Origin: Deltaproteobacteria bacterium
Lineage (GTDB): Bacteria > Myxococcota > JACPTQ01
Length of the DNA: 64,000 nucleotides
Assembly: GCA_016192705.1 (NCBI GenBank)
Contig: JACPTQ010000055.1
Span: 21,014 to 85,013, forward strand
Direction: 5' to 3'
The notes below the pieces were generated by a model. It saw only the letters and a program-made list of their open reading frames with translations. It searched no databases and was not told the origin of the DNA. Position numbers and translations under genes: made by a program. This document shows, piece by piece, positions 16,793 through 25,457 of this stretch. Each line of letters opens with the position of its first letter. Within the stretch, counting starts at the first letter, position 1.

Positions 16793-17257
16793 TTACCGCC
16801 GCCGCCGAATGGGACCGATATCCGGTGGCGCGATGTACCATCGGCCATCGATCTGAACGAGAAAATACTCGCGTTCGCGTCGCAGCTCGTCCTGAGGCGG
16901 AAAACGCGCGTTGCTGTGCTGAAAGATCGACGCCTCGCGCACGAGCGCGGTCGCGCGATCGCCGTGCATCCGAATATCGACGAGCTGGACTTCGTATTTC
17001 TGGAGCGTCATCGAAAGCGCCAGCGCAATGCGAAGCCTGTTCTCAACCTCGGCCGGAAGCGACGGAGGAAAAAACGAACGCGCACGCAAGGCGCGGTCAG
17101 CGGGGTTCTCTTGAGGGCGAGGTTGCAACGCCTGCACAAAGCCCGCAAGCGCGTCGCGCGGAGTCGGGGCACCGCCGTCAGAGCCCGAGCATGACGCGAA
17201 ACCGACGACGGAAGAGGCCAACAACAAGAGGAGAGCAGCCTGAGCATGCGAAATCAT
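16793..17257 (-). CDS. Predicted lipoprotein of unknown function
   Basis: 154 residues from ATG at 17257, which places a clean lipoprotein signal at the N-terminus (MISHAQAALLLLLASSVVGF then ASC lipobox). The mature part has DALAGFVQALQPRP, a helical middle, and a C-terminal beta segment ending REYFLVQIDGRWYIAPP, a build reminiscent of NTF2-like/DUF4878 lipoproteins. A similar plan recurs in the lipoprotein at 50447-50896 (SPEGVLRQFLAA ... DGRWRVVVPL). The frame extends to 17293 but that would bury the signal peptide. It is divergent from fmdB. Confidence 0.8.
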   Translation of the reverse strand: MISHAQAALLLLLASSVVGFASCSGSDGGAPTPRDALAGFVQALQPRPQENPADRALRARSFFPPSLPAEVENRLRIALALSMTLQKYEVQLVDIRMHGDRATALVREASIFQHSNARFPPQDELRREREYFLVQIDGRWYIAPPDIGPIRRRR

Positions 17258-17286
17258 TGGGGCTTCGTACCAGAAACGAGCGAAGA

Positions 17287-17333
17287 TTGACAAGTCCCGC
17301 TTGCGCCCTTATCTTCACAGGGATTGTGAAGAT
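17287..17333 (+). promoter_or_regulatory. Promoter with overlapping 9-bp palindromic operator upstream of fmdB
   Basis: -35 TTGACA (17287-17292), 17-nt spacer, -10 TATCTT (17310-17315). Overlapping the -10 is a perfect inverted repeat ATCTTCACA (17311-17319), GGGAT, TGTGAAGAT (17325-17333). The predicted start of transcription (about 17322) falls inside the palindrome, the position of a repressor operator; the 3' half could alternatively form a leader hairpin just before the GGGAGGA ribosome-binding site (17334-17340). Confidence 0.7.
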
Positions 17334-17344
17334 GGGAGGATACT

Positions 17345-17674
17345 ATGCCGATCTATGAATACCGGTGTTCAGAGTGTCATGCCGAGTTTGAGGTGTGGCA
17401 GAAAATATCGGACAAGCCGGTCCATAAGTGCGCGAAGTGCGGGAGCCGGAAAGTGTCGAAGCTCATTTCGCAGACGTCATTTCAGCTTAAGGGGACGGGC
17501 TGGTACGTGACCGACTACGCGAAAAAGGGCGGCGGGACGGGCGCTTCGTCGACGTCTTCAAAAGAGAAGGAAAAAGTGGGGGACGCAAAGACGGAGAGTA
17601 AATCGTCGGCGTGCGGTGCAAGTGAAGGCGGATGCGGGGCGGGCGCGTGCGGGCCAAAGAAGGACGGGAAGTGA
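17345..17674 (+). CDS. FmdB family zinc-ribbon protein
   Basis: 109 residues. The N-terminal 45 residues are the FmdB/CxxC regulatory zinc ribbon: [20 protein letters not shown] with paired cysteines C8/C11 and C29/C32, then [20 protein letters not shown]. The C-terminal half is a Ser/Lys/Gly-rich tail ending in a second Cys-rich patch ([15 protein letters not shown]) that may bind metal. FmdB proteins are proposed regulators, named from a formamidase operon; their biochemical role is not established. Strong ribosome-binding site GGGAGGA 4 nt upstream. Confidence 0.9.
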   Translation: MPIYEYRCSECHAEFEVWQKISDKPVHKCAKCGSRKVSKLISQTSFQLKGTGWYVTDYAKKGGGTGASSTSSKEKEKVGDAKTESKSSACGASEGGCGAGACGPKKDGK

Positions 17675-17734
17675 TCGCGCCGTCGTAAGGGGAAAGACGA
17701 CCGCGGGCCGTCAGCGAAAAAGAGGGGCGGAGTT

Positions 17735-18250
17735 TTGGAGCTGCGAACCTTTACGAATGAAGAGATCGCGCGCGTCGAGTGCGTCTCAGTTGTCGCCGAG
17801 GAGCTGACGAGCGATGCGCTGCGGGTCGCCGATTTTGCGTCGCCGACTTTCACGTACGATATTCAAACCGCTGCCGCCCACGAAGATGAATTCGCTGCGA
17901 TTTTGCCACGCCGCGCGCTGGCCGAGGTTCGCCGCGTGGTGCGATTCCCGTTCGGGAACGATCGGCGCCGCGACCCGCGATTTCGACTCGTTTTAAACGA
18001 TCCTCGAATCCTCGCCGTTGCGGATCGACACCCGGGCGCCTTGGACGCCGTGCTCCTCTTTGTGCTGACGCACGAGCTCATTCACATTATTCGATTCGCC
18101 ACGTTTCGCCGTGAGTTCGAAGCCTCTCGGGCGGCGCGACGGCAAGAGGAGTCTTTGGTTAATGCGATGACGGAACACGTGCTCGATCGAAGCGCCGTTC
18201 GAAAATCGTTTCAAGGGCTCGCGGGCATTCTCGAACGATTTCGCATTTGA
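17735..18250 (+). CDS. Putative HExxH zinc metallopeptidase
   Basis: 171 residues from TTG at 17735, which has a purine-rich GGGGCGGAG just upstream. The HELIH motif (H113, E114, H117) lies in FVLTHELIHIIRF, and ESLVNAMTEHVLD about 30 residues later could supply a third zinc ligand. There is no signal peptide. The family is not recognised beyond the gluzincin-like motif. It follows fmdB by 60 nt and is convergent with the next gene, only 6 nt apart. Confidence 0.75.
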   Translation: MELRTFTNEEIARVECVSVVAEELTSDALRVADFASPTFTYDIQTAAAHEDEFAAILPRRALAEVRRVVRFPFGNDRRRDPRFRLVLNDPRILAVADRHPGALDAVLLFVLTHELIHIIRFATFRREFEASRAARRQEESLVNAMTEHVLDRSAVRKSFQGLAGILERFRI

Positions 18251-18256
18251 CACACT

Positions 18257-18721
18257 TCACAGTCCGGAAGTGAAGAGCCACTGCCCACCCACGCGTTCGA
18301 GCTCGAAGCGATTGTCGTCCGTCTTCACGTGCCAACCCACTTTGTCCTTATGCGTGTACTGGCACTGCATTTCCCAGCGGTACTCGATCCGCGCGCGGCT
18401 CCCCGAAAACTCGACGCGCCCAACAACCACTTGTAGTCGCAGCGCGCGAACCTTCGCGAACCGGTCGCGCAGAACCCGCTTGAGTCCCTCGTGCCCATAA
18501 TCATCGGCCGCTCCGGGCGTGCCACCGTCTTCTTTGTAATCCTTGGACGCAAGCGCGAGGAGCCCATCTACGTCGCGCGCCTCCATCGCTCGCCTGTACT
18601 TCTCGACGACCGACACGATCGACCGATTGTCAGGCGTGTCGGCGAGTTTTGTTCCCGGGATGAGCTTCGCACCGCACCCCATCGCGAGCATCGCCGCGAG
18701 TGACAAGAATACCGTTTTCAT
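18257..18721 (-). CDS. Lipoprotein with NTF2/SnoaL-like domain
   Basis: 154 residues. The signal MKTVFLSLAAMLAMGC has a lipobox at Cys16. The mature domain has the cone-shaped NTF2-like pattern: a first helix VVEKYRRAMEARDVDGLLAL, ASKDYKEDG, a helix GLKRVLRDRFAK, and beta strands ending RFELERVGGQWLFTSGL. Such domains serve as enzymes or ligand-binding accessories; no catalytic residues are evident. Its start overlaps the ddl stop by ATGA, so it is translated with ddl. Confidence 0.82.
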   Translation of the reverse strand: MKTVFLSLAAMLAMGCGAKLIPGTKLADTPDNRSIVSVVEKYRRAMEARDVDGLLALASKDYKEDGGTPGAADDYGHEGLKRVLRDRFAKVRALRLQVVVGRVEFSGSRARIEYRWEMQCQYTHKDKVGWHVKTDDNRFELERVGGQWLFTSGL

Positions 18722-19716
18722 TCGGCCACCCGAGCCGCCACGTCAAGCGACGGAATGAGCTCGCCAAGACGCGCAGGCCGACGAAACTGCACAACCCCAC
18801 CGAGCGCCGCGCCCCAAAGCAGTCCCTCGCAAAGATCGCCAAAGGAAATGCTTCTGGCCGCAGCAAGTTTCGGAATGAGCGATGTCTCGGTCATTCCGGG
18901 AAGCGTGTTGAGCTCAAGGACCCATTCGTTACCGCCGTCGCTGACGATAAAATCGACGCGCGTTACGCCGCCGCAACCGAGCGCGCGGTGCGCCTGCTCC
19001 GCGAGTCGCAAAACACCCTCGCGGCGCGTCTCTGAAAGTCGAGGCGGGATATGGTATTCGCTGCCCCCGGGCGTGTATTTCGACGCGTAGTCGTAGAACG
19101 CGCCAAGCTTCGGAACGATTTCGACGGCGCCGATCGCCTCGCCGTCCAGCACACCCACCGAGACCTCCATCCCTGGGATGTATTTTTCGACGAGCACTTC
19201 GTTGTCAAACGTGAGGGCGACGCGCACGGCGTCTTCGAGCTCCTCGGGCGTTCCGGCGATGCGGCCGCCGACACTCGACCCCTCGGCCACCGGCTTCACG
19301 AACACGGGAAGGCTTCGCGAACGCGCGCGCGCCGAAAGTTGTTCAATATCGTCACGTCGAATCGTGTAGTAAGGCGGCGTCGGGATGTTGTAGAGCCGAA
19401 AAACCTCTTTCGCTTTCGCTTTATTCATCGCGAGCGCACTCGAAAGCAGGTCCGACCCCGTGTACGGACTGCGCTGCAGTTCGAGCAGCCCTTGGATGCA
19501 ACCGTCCTCGCCGAACTTTCCGTGCAACGCGTTGAACGCGATTTCGATCTTCTCGGCGCGCAGGCGACCATCGATGTCAGGGCCAACGTCGATCCCGACA
19601 GCATCAAACCCGCGCTCGACGAGGGCCTTCTGGACCGCGGCGCCCGTTCGAAGCGAGACCTCGCGTTCGACGGAAAGCCCCCCCATCAGAACCCCAATTC
19701 GTTTACCCTTAATCAC
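18718..19716 (-). CDS. ddl: D-alanine--D-alanine ligase
   Basis: 332 residues. N-terminal GVLMGGLSVEREVSLRTG, central ALHGKFGEDGCIQGLLEL, and the ATP-grasp signatures PVFVKPVAEGSSVGG, RVDFIVSD and ELNTLPGMTETSLIPKLAA are all present, the last being the Mg/dipeptide site of Ddl. It ligates two D-Ala residues for peptidoglycan precursor synthesis in the cytoplasm. Start is GTG at 19716 with AAAGGTG upstream. It overlaps the downstream lipoprotein gene by 4 nt. Confidence 0.95.
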   Translation of the reverse strand: MIKGKRIGVLMGGLSVEREVSLRTGAAVQKALVERGFDAVGIDVGPDIDGRLRAEKIEIAFNALHGKFGEDGCIQGLLELQRSPYTGSDLLSSALAMNKAKAKEVFRLYNIPTPPYYTIRRDDIEQLSARARSRSLPVFVKPVAEGSSVGGRIAGTPEELEDAVRVALTFDNEVLVEKYIPGMEVSVGVLDGEAIGAVEIVPKLGAFYDYASKYTPGGSEYHIPPRLSETRREGVLRLAEQAHRALGCGGVTRVDFIVSDGGNEWVLELNTLPGMTETSLIPKLAAARSISFGDLCEGLLWGAALGGVVQFRRPARLGELIPSLDVAARVAE

Positions 19717-19830
19717 AATTCACCTTTCTGCGCGGGATGGCCGACCGAGTCCCCCCGCGCGCACGTTCACTGTGCCGGAGTTCCACCTTAACTCTCAAGT
19801 TTTTGCAAGTGAAAACTTCCACACCATGGT

Positions 19831-20607
19831 ATGACGCGCGAAATGTCGATTCGATCTCGGGTTTTACCGGTGCTTCCGCTCGCTCTGTACTCAAAAGCGG
19901 TCGGCTGGATGGCGGCGCGTCGTTGGCCGCGGCCGGTTGTTTCGGCCGCCATTCGCGCGTTTGCGCGAAAGTTCGGCGTCGATACCTCCGAGGCGGCACA
20001 GGACATCGGCGAATTTGAAACTTTTCAGGACTTCTTCTCGCGGCAGCTTCGCCCGAACGCGCGCCCGATCGATCGCGCGGCGACGCTTGTCTCGCCAGCC
20101 GACGGGCTTGTCGTTTCGGCGGATCGCGTGCACGCCGGATCGACCGTCCAAGCCAAGGGGATTTCGTACGATGTCGGCACATTCATCGGCGAGCCCGCGA
20201 AACTTGAAAACGGGCATCAAGTGACCATCTACTTGTCACCGCGCGATTACCATCGCGTTCACGTGCCGTGCGCCGGGGCGATCGTCGGCGTGCGGCGATT
20301 CGCCGGGAGGCGCCTCCCGGTCGGCGTCGCCTATGCAGCGTCGATTCCACACCTCTTTGAAGAGAATGAGCGCGCGGTTTTTTCAATTAAAACGACGGCC
20401 GGCGTCGTCGCGGTTGTCATGGTTGGCGCAACGGGCGTCAGCGCGATTCGGGCGAGCGTTTCGGTCGGCGATCGCGTCGAGCCGGGCGACGAGCTCGGCG
20501 TTTTCTTGCTCGGTTCAACGGTCGTCACGATTTGGGACGCCGCGGTCGGCGATGCATCGAGCGTGGCCGCGGGTGACGTTGTGCGCGTGGGTCAACGGAT
20601 CGTTTGA
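19831..20607 (+). CDS. psd: Phosphatidylserine decarboxylase proenzyme
   Basis: 258 residues. Family landmarks are FETFQDFFSRQLRPNARPI, the SPADG segment, LSPRDYHRVHVPCAG with the conserved His, and FLLGSTVV, where self-cleavage before Ser229 creates the pyruvoyl group. It converts phosphatidylserine to phosphatidylethanolamine at the inner membrane. No clear ribosome-binding site precedes ATG 19831; ATG 19843 is an alternative. It stands divergent from ddl with 114 nt between. Confidence 0.94.
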   Translation: MTREMSIRSRVLPVLPLALYSKAVGWMAARRWPRPVVSAAIRAFARKFGVDTSEAAQDIGEFETFQDFFSRQLRPNARPIDRAATLVSPADGLVVSADRVHAGSTVQAKGISYDVGTFIGEPAKLENGHQVTIYLSPRDYHRVHVPCAGAIVGVRRFAGRRLPVGVAYAASIPHLFEENERAVFSIKTTAGVVAVVMVGATGVSAIRASVSVGDRVEPGDELGVFLLGSTVVTIWDAAVGDASSVAAGDVVRVGQRIV

Positions 20608-20639
20608 GTGGTATATTTCGTTCAGTTGGATAATTCGCG

Positions 20640-22334
20640 ATGAAGTGCCCGTCTTGTAAGTTCGCCCGCGACGAAGAGTTTGAGTACTGCCCGTCGTGCG
20701 GCACGCGCGCCGAAAACCCAGCGTCCGATCTCGTCGAGCTCGCGCCCGGCACACTTCTCGGCGGACTGTACCGGATCGAGGCTGCGATAGGTCACGGCGG
20801 AATGGGCGCGGTTTACCGAGGCGTCGACGTGGAGCTTCGACGCGCCGTCGCGATCAAAGTTCTCCCGTCAAAATTCCACGACGATGCCGAACTGGTCGAT
20901 CGGTTCAAACGCGAGGCGCGCGCGGCCGCGGCGCTTGACCACCCGCATATCGTGCCCATTTACGCGGTCGGTTCGTCGACGGGAATCCACTACTTCGTCA
21001 TGAAGTTGATTCCGGGCATGACGCTCACAAAGCTCGTGCGCACAACGCCGCTGCCGCCGGGAAGCGCCGTACAGATCCTCGTGCAAGCGTGCGACGCGCT
21101 CGAGGCAATTCACCGCGCCGGATTTGTGCACCGTGACGTCAAGTCATCGAACCTCATGATCGATGCGGGCGGGCATGTTTGGCTCCTTGATTTCGGTGTG
21201 TTGAAGGCGACCGAAGGGAACACGGAGCTGACGCGGTCGGGGCTCGTGATGGGGACGCCGCACTATATTTCGCCAGAGCAGGCGCGTGACTCGAAGCGGG
21301 TCGACCACCGAACCGACATTTATGCGCTGGGCGTTGTGATGTACGAGGTGTTTACGGGGCGACTGCCGTTCACAGGCGCGACGTCGCTCGAGATCGTGAT
21401 GAAGGGGATCTCCGAAACGCCGCCACCGGTTCGTGAGGTGAATCCGGCGATTCCGGTTGGACTCGCGCGCGTTGTCGAGAGGGCGATGGCAAAAGACCGC
21501 GAGAAGAGGCCGCAGAGCGCGGCGGCGCTGAAAGCGGAATTGATCGCGGCCATGCGCGAGACGGGAATTGAGCTGGCGCCACCGGGTATTTTTCCGGTTG
21601 CCATCGTCGGCGGGTCGCATCGCGTCGATTCGGCGACGGCGTTTGAGAGGACGGCGATGCCCGCGATCGTCACGACGCTGAGCTCGGGGGCTGGGGAAAA
21701 AAACCGGTCTAAGAAAACACGCGCACCGCGGGGCTGGATGCCTTGGGTGGCAAGCGCCGCGGTGCTTGTTGTGGCGGGTCTCGTCAGCCTTTTTGCAAGT
21801 GGCGTGTTTGAGCGGAACAGAGCCGCGCCTGCTGCCGCATCCGCTCCCGCTCCCGCACCCGCGCCTACCGCCTCCGCTCCCGCACCCGCCTCCGCTCCCG
21901 CACCCGCGCCCGCACCCGCGCCCGCACCCGCGCCCGCGCCCGCCTCTGCTCCCATTCGCCGCGCGCCCGTTCCCGCACGCCCCACGGCGCGACCGACTGA
22001 AGCACAACCAGCCATGGGTTCCTTTCGCGTGGAGGCGCCGCGACTCGCACTCCCCGAAGCGAGCGCAACCCCACGGCGCACCGAGTCACTTCGAGCCACG
22101 GCGCCCAAAGATGGGATTTTGCGTGTCGAGGTTCGCGGCGAGGGAAAATCGATTTGGGGATACCTCTATGTCGACGACGTCGATCAGCGCGAGGCTCCGC
22201 GTTCGATCACCCTTGCCCCTGGCTGGCATACCGTCCGCGTCGAAAGCCCCGGCTACGAGCCGAGCCAAAAGCGGGTTCTCATCAAGCCCGGTGAATCGGA
22301 GACCGCCACATTCTTCCTGAGGCGCGAGCGCTGA
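20640..22334 (+). CDS. Hanks-type Ser/Thr protein kinase with N-terminal zinc ribbon and C-terminal PEGA domain
   Basis: 564 residues. Residues 3-20 form a zinc ribbon (CPSC...CPSC; C3, C6, C17, C20). The kinase domain (about 44-300) has GHGGMGAVYRG, the ATP Lys in VAIKVLP, the catalytic loop HRDVKSSN, DFG in LLDFGV and the APE equivalent SPEQARD. One membrane helix follows (about 366-386), then a Pro/Ala-rich linker of about 60 residues, and a PEGA-like domain closing the protein (PRSITLAPGWHTVRVESPGY). Signalling kinase of the kind abundant in myxobacteria, with the PEGA domain outside the membrane. Partner unknown. Confidence 0.93.
   Translation: MKCPSCKFARDEEFEYCPSCGTRAENPASDLVELAPGTLLGGLYRIEAAIGHGGMGAVYRGVDVELRRAVAIKVLPSKFHDDAELVDRFKREARAAAALDHPHIVPIYAVGSSTGIHYFVMKLIPGMTLTKLVRTTPLPPGSAVQILVQACDALEAIHRAGFVHRDVKSSNLMIDAGGHVWLLDFGVLKATEGNTELTRSGLVMGTPHYISPEQARDSKRVDHRTDIYALGVVMYEVFTGRLPFTGATSLEIVMKGISETPPPVREVNPAIPVGLARVVERAMAKDREKRPQSAAALKAELIAAMRETGIELAPPGIFPVAIVGGSHRVDSATAFERTAMPAIVTTLSSGAGEKNRSKKTRAPRGWMPWVASAAVLVVAGLVSLFASGVFERNRAAPAAASAPAPAPAPTASAPAPASAPAPAPAPAPAPAPAPASAPIRRAPVPARPTARPTEAQPAMGSFRVEAPRLALPEASATPRRTESLRATAPKDGILRVEVRGEGKSIWGYLYVDDVDQREAPRSITLAPGWHTVRVESPGYEPSQKRVLIKPGESETATFFLRRER
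21837..21955. repeat. Pro/Ala-coding tandem microrepeat in the kinase linker
   Basis: Runs of CCCGCACCCGCG and close variants, six-base unit, encode the APAPAP linker between membrane helix and PEGA domain. Such repeats are prone to length change, which would alter linker length without changing frame. Confidence 0.75.
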
Positions 22335-22440
22335 CAACGACCTTTATCCGGCGTAACCGAATGTAAGCCGATGTTCTCTAAAACCATCCAACGACCGTGA
22401 ACGCCAGGAACTCGGGCGTCTTCTATTTTCGATCGCACTT

Positions 22441-22728
22441 GTGACGAAAGGATTTGAAAAGGGTCCGATCGAGGTGTCGCCGGTACTCCGCCGTTTTCTC
22501 GATGGCGAACGAACAAAGCCGCTTAACGCCTTCACCCTTGTTGGTTCGGGATTTCACTTTACGGGAAAGATCCCCGCGAGAATCGTTCGCGTCGAGCGCC
22601 AACCGTATGGCTATGGCTTCGTTGTCGTCGAGCGCGCTTCGGGCGGCTTCATCGTCAACATGTTTCCTGCGGTGCGCTACAGGGAGAGTTCGAAGTCGAA
22701 TGATGTGCGGCGACGGACGACGCGATGA
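22441..22728 (+). CDS. Small hypothetical protein
   Basis: 95 residues from GTG at 22441. Codon choice in the middle looks coding, with G/C third positions and FTLVGSGFHFTGKIPARIVR then GYGFVVVERASGGFIVNMF suggesting a small beta-rich fold. There is no evident ribosome-binding site and no recognised family. A competing frame on the other strand over the same bases has a poorer composition. It sits alone between the kinase and a membrane protein gene. Confidence 0.5.
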   Translation: MTKGFEKGPIEVSPVLRRFLDGERTKPLNAFTLVGSGFHFTGKIPARIVRVERQPYGYGFVVVERASGGFIVNMFPAVRYRESSKSNDVRRRTTR

Positions 22729-22873
22729 TGTGCGAAATATTTGCGAACGAAAGTTCTCGGCTGCGTTAGAAGACTGTCGCAACCGCGATTCGTAAGGGCC
22801 CACCCACGCGCGGACGGTTGAAACGCGCCGCGATTTCGCTCAACATGAGGCCCACTGAAGGGCCTTACGTTAA

Positions 22874-23905
22874 ATGACTCAGCCAGCCCATTGGATCGCG
22901 ATACTCGTCATCACCTGCGTCGGGATTTCGGCCGGTCCCGCCCGCGCGTCTGACGCCGACCTACAGCGGGGGATTTCGCGATACGAAAAGAGCGACTTTG
23001 ATGGCGCTCTTGAGGCACTCCGAAGACTCGCGGGTCGACCCGGAAATCCGGCGACGCGTGCCCGAGCTTACCTTTATATCGGGCTCTCACTCGCTGCGCG
23101 CGGAGGTCCGGAATCGTCCGATGTGCGGTTCAATTTTAGACGCGCCCTCGAGATCGACGCGACGGTTTCGCTCGACCCGGCGCGATTCCCGCCATCGCTC
23201 GTCGATGCGTTCGAGGATACGCGCAAGGGTGTCCGCGGGACATTGGTTGTTGAGTGTGACCGCGCCAATGCGATCGTCGAAGTCGCGGGCGAATCAAAGA
23301 CGCGGTGCGGATTCCCGGTTCGCGTTCGGGTTGGAGTCCACCGGGTTCTCGTGTCGTCCGCGGACGTTCCACGACAGGCTGACGTTGTTGTACGGGCCAA
23401 CGCAACGACGACGGTGCGTGTCACGTTTGGCCCCGAGCCCCCTCCGTCTGCGTCGACGAAATCGCCAGATTCAGCGAAGCCCCATTCATCATCGGTCGTA
23501 ACAACGCTCACAGTTCAACCCGAGCCGCGTGGCCGACCCGTGAAGGAGATCGTTGGGATCGCTTTGGTTGCGTTCGCGGGCGCCGCGACCGCCGCGGGAG
23601 CGGTTCTCGGCATCCTCGCGAATGAATCAAGAAGCGATTTCGAAAATCGCAAGGGGACCGGAACACTCACGGTCAGCGACGCGCTCGCTCTCGAATCCAA
23701 AACGTCAGCGCGCGCCACGGCGGCAAATATACTCTTCGTAAGCGCGGGAGCGACGGCCGTGGGGGGCGTGGTGTTACTCCTTCTCGGAAAGCCATCACCG
23801 GCGAAGCACAACGCGAGCGGATTTCAGGGAATCGAATTGAAAATCGCGCAGCCAGCACCGGGCGGCGGTGCCGCTCCCGTCATTGCAGGCCGGTGGTCGT
23901 TTTGA
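22874..23905 (+). CDS. Exported TPR-like / PEGA-like membrane protein
   Basis: 343 residues. Signal peptide about 1-25 (ending AGPARAS). Residues 26-110 look like TPR helices (LQRGISRYEKSDFDGALEAL, RAYLYIGLSLAARG). A beta domain follows (GTLVVECDRANAIVEVAGES, VRVGVHRVLVSSADV), resembling PEGA/carboxypeptidase-regulatory repeats. Two hydrophobic helices near residues 225-247 and 282-305 flank a short loop. This layout is common in myxobacterial proteins encoded near Ser/Thr kinases; function unknown. ATG 22874 has GGGCC upstream but no good ribosome-binding site. The next gene follows after 17 nt. Confidence 0.78.
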   Translation: MTQPAHWIAILVITCVGISAGPARASDADLQRGISRYEKSDFDGALEALRRLAGRPGNPATRARAYLYIGLSLAARGGPESSDVRFNFRRALEIDATVSLDPARFPPSLVDAFEDTRKGVRGTLVVECDRANAIVEVAGESKTRCGFPVRVRVGVHRVLVSSADVPRQADVVVRANATTTVRVTFGPEPPPSASTKSPDSAKPHSSSVVTTLTVQPEPRGRPVKEIVGIALVAFAGAATAAGAVLGILANESRSDFENRKGTGTLTVSDALALESKTSARATAANILFVSAGATAVGGVVLLLLGKPSPAKHNASGFQGIELKIAQPAPGGGAAPVIAGRWSF

Positions 23906-23922
23906 TTACGCGCTTGGAAATC

Positions 23923-25431
23923 ATGATTGCGTTGAAGGCCGCCGTCGCCGTCGGATTTTGCTCGCTCGCATGTAAGGGGACCGTCAACTGGGACGGGTGT
24001 CGGCTTCTCTATGTTGAGGGTGGACCGCTCTGCCCGGCTGGGTGCGTCTGCGTCGACGCAGACGGTGGGCTCGTCGTCGGACCCGACGCGGGCGGTGATG
24101 CGGATGGCGCCGTGGGATCGGACGGAGGTGGCGATGGTGGGTCAACTCCCGACGCGGGGGTGAGTGGCGACGCTGGGTTGGACGCGGGAGCGGGGGCAAC
24201 AGACGGAGGTACAACAAGCGACGCAGGTGGGTCGACTTTCGTCGGTTTCATTCGCGTCTCGCGATGCGCGAGCGACGCCGGAAACGCGTGTGACCTGCTC
24301 GGCGAGACGCTCTCGGACACAGTGGTCTCGAACGGCGATACGCTCCAGGTCGACTCGGTGACTCTAGCCGACGCCGGCGTTTTCCGACTCGTCTTCGATC
24401 CCGCGTTCGGCGGGACGATTACGAAATGGTACGACCTCGAGGATGACCCATCCGCGACGGATAACCTCGCCTCCAATGGCAATTCCAACTCGGCGGGCAT
24501 CGCTTACGCGTTAACCGACTTCTGGGTCCATGCCTCAGCTGATCTCGTCGCGGGCATCGATTCGTGCGAACCCGATAGTCTGACGCATCTGACGCTCCTC
24601 GAAGCATCGGCAGTTCGCGCACGAATTCGGTCAACGTCACATCCGTCACGAAAATTCGGTGGTGGCCCCACTTGCCAACCGGGAGGCACACCAACGCACA
24701 ACATCGATTGGCAAGTGAAGCGCGATTACACGATCTATGCGTCGGGACAAGTTTTCATTGAAACTGTTGTTACGCATTCGACCGGCGAAACGCCTCCGGC
24801 GCGCATCGCAGTCGCGACTCGGTACGGCGGCGACTGGCAGGCCTACTTTTTCCCAGAGGATGGCGGCTCGAATCCCACCCTCGTTGACCCAGACTTATCT
24901 TGCACGACGAATACGCGTGCGGCGTGGATGGCGATCTTCTCGTCGTTGACCCCTCGAACCCTCGCCGTCCTCGGGTCCGTTCCGAATGCGACGGGGTACG
25001 GTTGTGACGATGAGACTGGGAAATACACGACCATTTACCACAACTTTAATGACAACGAATTCCCGAGCAGCGCGTCGTGGAGCGCAACGCAGCTCCTCCT
25101 CATCCGCCCCGCAAACCTTTACGCGAGCAGCGGTGCCGGCATCACCGAGCGCTTCCGCGACCTCGAAGCGCGAAAAACAGTCGACGCGGGTTTCGACGCG
25201 CGGGAGGGCGCCTTCGTGACGGCAACGCCTTCGTTCACATTAACGATTCCACAGGGGATAACAGTCCACACGCCGGTTGTGCGCTACGCTGGTGCTTGCT
25301 CTGCGGTCGATGGTGGCACGACGAACATCCAGACTTTCGCGAAAACAGACGGCGGCTGCGTCGCGCAAATCTTCCCGCCCGACGGCATATTCACGGCGGG
25401 TCAAACGCTAAGCTTGACCTTTGTTCCCTGA
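23923..25431 (+). CDS. Surface lipoprotein with Asp/Gly/Ala linker and a beta-rich domain
   Basis: 502 residues from ATG 23923, which gives a lipoprotein signal ending FCSLAC. A Cys-containing segment (GCRLLYVEGGPLCPAGCVCV) is followed by about 60 residues of Asp/Gly/Ala (DAG-type) linker, and then a 380-residue domain of beta strands with few charges. The visible traits, GGTITKWYDLEDD and YTIYASGQVFIETVVTHS, resemble lyase/mutarotase-like jelly rolls but no catalytic signature is clear. DAG linkers are typical of Myxococcota lipoproteins. The frame is open from 23893, inside the preceding gene. Confidence 0.78.
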   Translation: MIALKAAVAVGFCSLACKGTVNWDGCRLLYVEGGPLCPAGCVCVDADGGLVVGPDAGGDADGAVGSDGGGDGGSTPDAGVSGDAGLDAGAGATDGGTTSDAGGSTFVGFIRVSRCASDAGNACDLLGETLSDTVVSNGDTLQVDSVTLADAGVFRLVFDPAFGGTITKWYDLEDDPSATDNLASNGNSNSAGIAYALTDFWVHASADLVAGIDSCEPDSLTHLTLLEASAVRARIRSTSHPSRKFGGGPTCQPGGTPTHNIDWQVKRDYTIYASGQVFIETVVTHSTGETPPARIAVATRYGGDWQAYFFPEDGGSNPTLVDPDLSCTTNTRAAWMAIFSSLTPRTLAVLGSVPNATGYGCDDETGKYTTIYHNFNDNEFPSSASWSATQLLLIRPANLYASSGAGITERFRDLEARKTVDAGFDAREGAFVTATPSFTLTIPQGITVHTPVVRYAGACSAVDGGTTNIQTFAKTDGGCVAQIFPPDGIFTAGQTLSLTFVP

Positions 25432-25457
25432 TGCCTCCTTTTGATCTCTGCACCAGC

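Noticed and set aside
21837-21955. Possible CRISPR or satellite array
   Set aside because: Six-base coding repeats for Pro/Ala with no spacers; a protein linker.
22423-22803. Minus-strand 126-codon frame
   Set aside because: Overlaps the better plus-strand frame 22441-22728; Arg/Ser-rich with no ribosome-binding site.
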